Assembly: GCA_965226805.1 (NCBI GenBank)
Contig: CBDDDW010000023.1
Coordinates: forward strand, 62,001-126,000
Length of the DNA: 64,000 nt
From: CBDDDW01 sp965226805
GTDB lineage: Bacteria > Chloroflexota > Dehalococcoidia > Lucifugimonadales > JAGWBF01
Direction: 5' to 3'
Shown: one piece after another, positions 60,631 to 64,000 of the stretch
Layout of the letters: the number at the start of each line of letters is the position of its first letter
How positions within the stretch are numbered: position 1 is the first letter of the stretch
Made by a program: the position numbers and the translations under genes
Notes under the pieces: generated by a model
The model's database searches: none
Told to the model about the DNA's origin: nothing
Seen by the model: only the letters and a program-made list of their open reading frames with translations

Positions 60631-60963
60631 TCACCTTGACACTTCAGCCGCGTTCTCGACTGCCTCTAGGCGTAGTCGCAGCCCTAGAGCCCGAGCGATC
60701 TTTAGCAGGGTTGCAAACGACGGATTGCCGTCCGCCGATAGCGCCTTGTAGAGTCCATGACGACTCAGCCCAGCAGTCTGTGCTAATTGAGCGACATTCT
60801 GAGCACGAGCGATATCACTGAGCGCAGCACGTATCAGGCTACCATCTCCAGGGTCCTCCTCAATACACGCCTGTAGGTACTCGTTGAACTCCTCTGGATG
60901 ATGAAGCAACTCCTCAACCGCATCCCAGCGTGCAAACGTCTCTAGCGTCGTTGTCTGCGCCAT
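60631..60963 (-). CDS. HigA-type antitoxin (addiction module antidote)
   Basis: 110 aa from ATG at 60963 (GGGAGG 7 nt upstream). N-terminal ARWDAVEELLHHPEEFNEYLQACIEE, then an XRE-like HTH: VAQLAQTAGLSRHGLYKALSADGNPSFATLLKIARALGLRLRLEA (about residues 60-103). This arrangement matches the putative addiction module antidote family. It starts 22 bp inside the end of the toxin gene, so toxin and antitoxin are coupled with the toxin first, the HigBA order. It would neutralise the toxin and repress the operon. Confidence 0.9.
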   Translation of the reverse strand: MAQTTTLETFARWDAVEELLHHPEEFNEYLQACIEEDPGDGSLIRAALSDIARAQNVAQLAQTAGLSRHGLYKALSADGNPSFATLLKIARALGLRLRLEAVENAAEVSR

Positions 60964-61265
60964 GGTTGTGCCTCCCACTTCTTAGCTATCCCCTTGGCCC
61001 GCTCGATATCCCTCGGCTGACTGTCCTTCTCGCCTCCGCAGAGCAGGACAACCATGTCGGAACCGCGCCATGTGTAATAGAGCCGGTATCCTGGTCGCAC
61101 GTGCATACGCATCTCGGAAATACCATCTCCGAGCGCCTTCGTATCTCCCAAATGCCCCAGTAGCTCAACGCGCCTTAGCCTTGCCTCAATCCGTGTCCGC
61201 CCCTGGCTATCCCGTAAGCCGCGAAGCCAGCGTGCAAATGTCGCGCTTCTGACTACTGTTATCAC
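60942..61265 (-). CDS. HigB/RelE-like toxin (addiction module killer protein)
   Basis: 107 aa. RelE/ParE-fold ribosome-dependent mRNA interferase type. Seen: VVRSATFARWLRGLRDSQGRTRIEARLRRVELLGHLGDTKALGDGISEMRMHVRPGYRLYYTWRGSDMVVLLCGGEKDSQPRDIERAKGIA, the family order of helix hairpin, basic strand GYRLYY and GGEKDSQ, with Arg/Lys residues that would contact RNA. It is upstream of its antitoxin and overlaps it by 22 bp. Its nearness to the tRNA half suggests a stabilising module of a mobile segment. Confidence 0.9.
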   Translation of the reverse strand: MITVVRSATFARWLRGLRDSQGRTRIEARLRRVELLGHLGDTKALGDGISEMRMHVRPGYRLYYTWRGSDMVVLLCGGEKDSQPRDIERAKGIAKKWEAQPWRRQRR

Positions 61266-61610
61266 TTACATAGTGTACACTACAGTTGCCACTATTTCAA
61301 GAGACATGGGGTTAGGCGTGACCAGCGGGGAGTTAGGTCATAGCGGTTCGGGTGGTAGGGACGGGATGCCCATAGTGCGTAGCGAACAGGAGCAGACCCA
61401 CGCCACCACTGCCGATCAGAAACTTCCTCCAGGGGTCGCACCCTTCCTTGTTCCGCCGCTTTGATGCTCTCACGTAATTGAGCCATCAACTCAGGGTCGG
61501 ACATGATCTCCAGGGTGTAGGGTGTCAGCGCAATTGGACACTATTGAGGCCTAGAAAACCGAAGAGGTTGGGGGTGGTAGAGGCTCCTTCAGAGGGGTAG
61601 ATTAACCCTA
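61266..61610. other. Spacer with a short antitoxin-like remnant
   Basis: The 345 bp before the IS1380-family copy. On the reverse strand 61292-61504 opens MSDPELMAQLRESIKAAEQG, like the end of Phd/YefM-type antitoxins, then diverges to Arg/Trp-rich sequence. It may be a decayed gene fragment. I cannot support it as a working gene. Confidence 0.3.
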
Positions 61611-63318
61611 AGCCCGAATCCACCGAAGGACGGCCTTGGGGACAGTCCTTGAAGAAGCCATCGGGTGCTCCTCTGAATCTGGGATAATGGTTTTGGAACA
61701 GAAACCAGCCCGGAAACAAGGAGCACCCAATAGATGCTGCCACAGAACAAACCCGACCGTATCCGCATCCTCTTTGACGACCATCGCCTGGTGGCCAATG
61801 CCGGCCTGCTCCTGCCGGCCACCCTAGCCCGGCACCTGGGCCTGCGGGAACTCGTCGACCATCACCTTGACCTCGGCGGAGCGCCGGGACGGGCGAACAC
61901 TGGGGACAAGATGCTGACGCTGGTCGCTTCCGCGCTGGCAGGCGGCGACTGCATCGACGACGCCGATGCGCTGCGCGCTGGTGGGACGGTCGGTGTTCTA
62001 GGCTGCGTGGTCAAGGCGCCATCCACCCTGGGGACCTTCCTGCGCAGCTTCCGGTGGGGGCATGTCCGTCAACTCGACCGCGTGAGCCGCCAGTTGTTGG
62101 CCCGGGCCTGGGCCGCTGGGGCCGGACCCGGCGACTCGCCCCTGACCATCGACCTGGACTCGACCATCTGCGAGACCTATGGACTGGCCAAGGAGGGAGC
62201 GCGCCACCACGGCTATACCGGCGCCCGCGGCTATCACCCGCTGCTGGCCATTGCCGCCGGCACCGGCGAGGTGCTGATGTCCCGGCTGCGCGAGGGCCGG
62301 GCCAACACCGCCCGTGGCGCCGCCCACTTCCTGCGTGAGACGGTGGGGCGGGTGCGCTACGGCGGGGCCAGGGGACAACTCACGGTGCGGGCCGACAGCG
62401 GCTTCTACGCCCACACTGTCGTTGCCGCCTGCCGGGAAATGGATGTCCGCTTCTCTATCACCATCCGCCAGCGCGCCAGCCTGCGGGACCTGATCGAGGC
62501 GATACCAGAGGAGGACTGGACTCCCATTCCCTACTGGATGGACGGCGCCGCCGATGTCGCCGAGACGACTTACACCCCGTTCCAGACCAAGCCGGACGCC
62601 GCGCCGGTGCGGCTCATTGTCCGGCGGGTGAAGCCGACGCCCGGTTCCCAGCTCGCCCTCTTCGCCAGATACAGCTATCACGCCTTCATCACCGACCGCG
62701 ATGGGGAGACGCTGGAACTGGAGGCCGATCATCGCCGCCACGCCGAGGTCGAGAACGCCATACGCGACCTCAAGTACGGCGTCGGGCTGAACCACATGCC
62801 GTCGGGGCGCTTCGCCGCCAACGGCGCCTGGCTGGCGGTCCAGGTGATGGCGCATAACCTGGCCCGCTGGACAGCCCGCATCGGCCTGGGTCAGCAGATC
62901 GTGACCACCAAGACCCTCAGGCGGCGGGTCTTCGCTCTGGTGGGACGGATCACCCGCTCGGCGCGCCGCCTCACTTTGCATCTCCCCCGGCGCTGGCCTT
63001 GGGAAACCCAGTTCAGTCGCGCCTTGGCCCGGCTGCAAGCCATTCCATTCCCGGCCTGACGGCCAGCCTGCAACTGACCCAACGTCCCCGCAATCTCGCG
63101 CCACCCCGGTCGCGAGAGTCCCCTGCTGCGTATCCTCTCGCCATCCCGCGCATCGCAACTCCCGCATAGGGCCTTAGGGGCCCTGTGCGGCGACTGAAGA
63201 CCCTCCGCCGGCCTCCCATCTACCCCAAGACCCCAGGCCATCTCCCCTGTAGCTCCCTCACCCACCCCCTTCCGCTGTCCTCACGCCGTCCATCCGTGTC
63301 CTTCGGTGGATTCGGGCT
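61611..63318 (+). mobile_element. IS1380-family insertion sequence, copy 2
   Basis: 1708 bp with the same perfect 20-bp ends as copy 1. The flanks read CCC-TA at the left and TA-GTG at the right, so a TA duplication is possible. Differences from copy 1 are C for T in an Ile codon of the transposase (near 62496) and A for C near 63192. It lies directly upstream of an IS3-like orfA ribosome site. Confidence 0.92.
61734..63059 (+). CDS. IS1380-family DDE transposase, copy 2
   Basis: 441 aa, identical in sequence to the copy at 7346-8671. The same DDE landmarks are present (IDLDSTICETYG, ADSGFY, HAEVENAIRDLK). It is intact, so either copy can supply transposase in trans to both. The two copies in direct orientation, 52.7 kb apart, could support deletion or duplication of the DNA between them. 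Confidence 0.92.
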   Translation: MLPQNKPDRIRILFDDHRLVANAGLLLPATLARHLGLRELVDHHLDLGGAPGRANTGDKMLTLVASALAGGDCIDDADALRAGGTVGVLGCVVKAPSTLGTFLRSFRWGHVRQLDRVSRQLLARAWAAGAGPGDSPLTIDLDSTICETYGLAKEGARHHGYTGARGYHPLLAIAAGTGEVLMSRLREGRANTARGAAHFLRETVGRVRYGGARGQLTVRADSGFYAHTVVAACREMDVRFSITIRQRASLRDLIEAIPEEDWTPIPYWMDGAADVAETTYTPFQTKPDAAPVRLIVRRVKPTPGSQLALFARYSYHAFITDRDGETLELEADHRRHAEVENAIRDLKYGVGLNHMPSGRFAANGAWLAVQVMAHNLARWTARIGLGQQIVTTKTLRRRVFALVGRITRSARRLTLHLPRRWPWETQFSRALARLQAIPFPA

Positions 63319-63336
63319 TAGTGAAAGGAGTCATTG

Positions 63337-63738
63337 ATGACCCAGGTAGAGGATCAGGCCAGTCAAGCTGAGGAGCGAAGCCAGGAGACACGAAGCTTCG
63401 TGCGTCAGGTCCGTGCAGCGACCCGCCGTAAGTATACCCCTGAAGAGAAGATCCGCATCGTCTTGGAGGGGTTCAGACGGGAGACTACCGTTAATGACCT
63501 GTGCCGACGGGAAGGAATCAAACCCCACTCCTACTACGCCTGGACGAAGGGGTTCATGGAAGCTGGGAAGGAGAGGTTGACTCGGGACAGTGTGCGTGAT
63601 GCGACCCGGCAAGAGATAGAGCAGCTCAAGCGGGAGAACAGAGAACTGAAGCAGCTGGTGGGTGAGTTGTCCCTGGAGTTGCACCGCTTCAAAAAAACAG
63701 CTCTGCCGCCCCTACACGACAACGGCACCGTCGCATGA
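63337..63738 (+). CDS. IS3-like transposase OrfA (helix-turn-helix)
   Basis: 133 aa from ATG at 63337 (GAAAGGAG 6 nt upstream). N-terminal part RRKYTPEEKIRIVLEGFRRETTVNDLCRREGIKPHSYYAWTKGFMEAG is the HTH_Tnp_1 type that binds element ends, followed by a leucine-zipper-like coiled coil REIEQLKRENRELKQLVGELSLELHRF. This is the OrfA of IS3-type elements. The stop overlaps the OrfB start (ATGA), which suggests reinitiation rather than frameshifting. Confidence 0.88.
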   Translation: MTQVEDQASQAEERSQETRSFVRQVRAATRRKYTPEEKIRIVLEGFRRETTVNDLCRREGIKPHSYYAWTKGFMEAGKERLTRDSVRDATRQEIEQLKRENRELKQLVGELSLELHRFKKTALPPLHDNGTVA

Positions 63739-64000
63739 GCGTAGTGGAACAATCGAAGGTCGTGGCTGAGGTGGAGCGACATGGTAGAGGGAAGAACAGG
63801 CGACTCAGGGAGCTTGGCATTTCCAGGAGCACGTATTATTGGTGGAGGTGGAGGCACCGGCAGGGTAGTTGGGAGGGTACGGAAGGAACTGAGAGGCCCT
63901 GGAATCGCCTGCGTCCAGAAGAGGAGGCAGTAGTGCTGGCGGCAGCCCGTGGGATGCCGACCTGGCGAAGCCGGCAGTTGGCGGCTTGGCTCACCGACCA
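63735..64000 (+). CDS. IS3-like transposase OrfB, partial (runs off window)
   Basis: The frame is open from ATG at 63735 to the window end (88 codons). It opens MSVVEQSKVVAEVERHGRGK, then RLRELGISRSTYYWWRWRHR, the short HTH-like N-terminus (S-x-x-x-Y-Y-x-W) seen in OrfB of IS3-family elements, and RPEEEAVVLAAARGMPTWRSRQLAAW. The DDE core lies beyond 64000. It overlaps OrfA by 4 bp. Partial, so integrity is unknown. Confidence 0.8.
   Translation, partial: MSVVEQSKVVAEVERHGRGKNRRLRELGISRSTYYWWRWRHRQGSWEGTEGTERPWNRLRPEEEAVVLAAARGMPTWRSRQLAAWLTD

Overview
The window looks like chromosome of an uncultured Chloroflexota, most likely the SAR202 clade. This is an inference from gene content: FMN-dependent LLM monooxygenase with its reductase, many CaiB/BaiF CoA-transferases, TIM-barrel amidohydrolases, a DUF1800/DUF1501 pair, MmgE/PrpD, azurin-like lipoproteins, and frequent TTG/GTG starts behind strong AGGAGG sites. 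No rRNA gene, complete tRNA gene or CRISPR array was seen.

Layout. (1) 1-5100: one end of an integrated phage-like element, with a RecT-like annealing protein and an exonuclease (cut by the window edge), an ImmA-like protein lacking its catalytic Glu, a truncated HsdR-N-like protein, a frameshifted DUF3800 gene and a large serine integrase. The integrase 3' end overlaps the 3' end of dnaN, which suggests the element sits in the dnaN terminus. (2) 5060-9930: dnaN, then two tandem azurin-like lipoproteins split by an IS1380-family element, and a small HTH-like protein. (3) 10061-25641: housekeeping and catabolic genes: AIR-synthase-like protein, Ser/Thr dehydratase, acyl-CoA synthetase plus ketopantoate-reductase-like protein, a FadR-type regulator with an apparent self-operator, an operon of PrpD, CoA-transferase and two FmdB zinc ribbons, then a xanthine-dehydrogenase-type subunit and a GMC oxidoreductase, each broken by one in-frame TAG. 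(4) 25664-33133: GlcG-like protein, an IS5-family element with CTAG target duplication, MFS transporter, SsuD/SsuE-like pair, hemolysin III, nuclease and aldo/keto reductase. (5) 33300-60446: a 27 kb segment bounded by two identical 38-bp 5' halves of a tRNA-Thr(CGT) gene. It holds amide and acyl catabolism genes (hydantoinase, acetamidase, amidase, D-aminoacylase-like), a peptide-type ABC importer without ATPases, CoA-transferases, amidohydrolases and a two-subunit 2-oxoacid dehydrogenase E1. (6) 60447-64000: a HigBA-type toxin-antitoxin pair, a second near-identical IS1380-family copy, and an IS3-like orfA/orfB running off the end.

Functionally the accessory DNA looks like scavenging of amides, hydantoins, short peptides and carboxylic acids: import (ABC, MFS), hydrolysis (amidases, amidohydrolases, esterases), CoA activation or transfer, and oxidation. 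The strongest second-look items are the dnaN integration site, the repeated tRNA half (which predicts an intact tRNA-Thr beyond 64000), the cupredoxin duplication with Lys at the usual axial-Met position, and the pair of amber-interrupted oxidoreductase genes.
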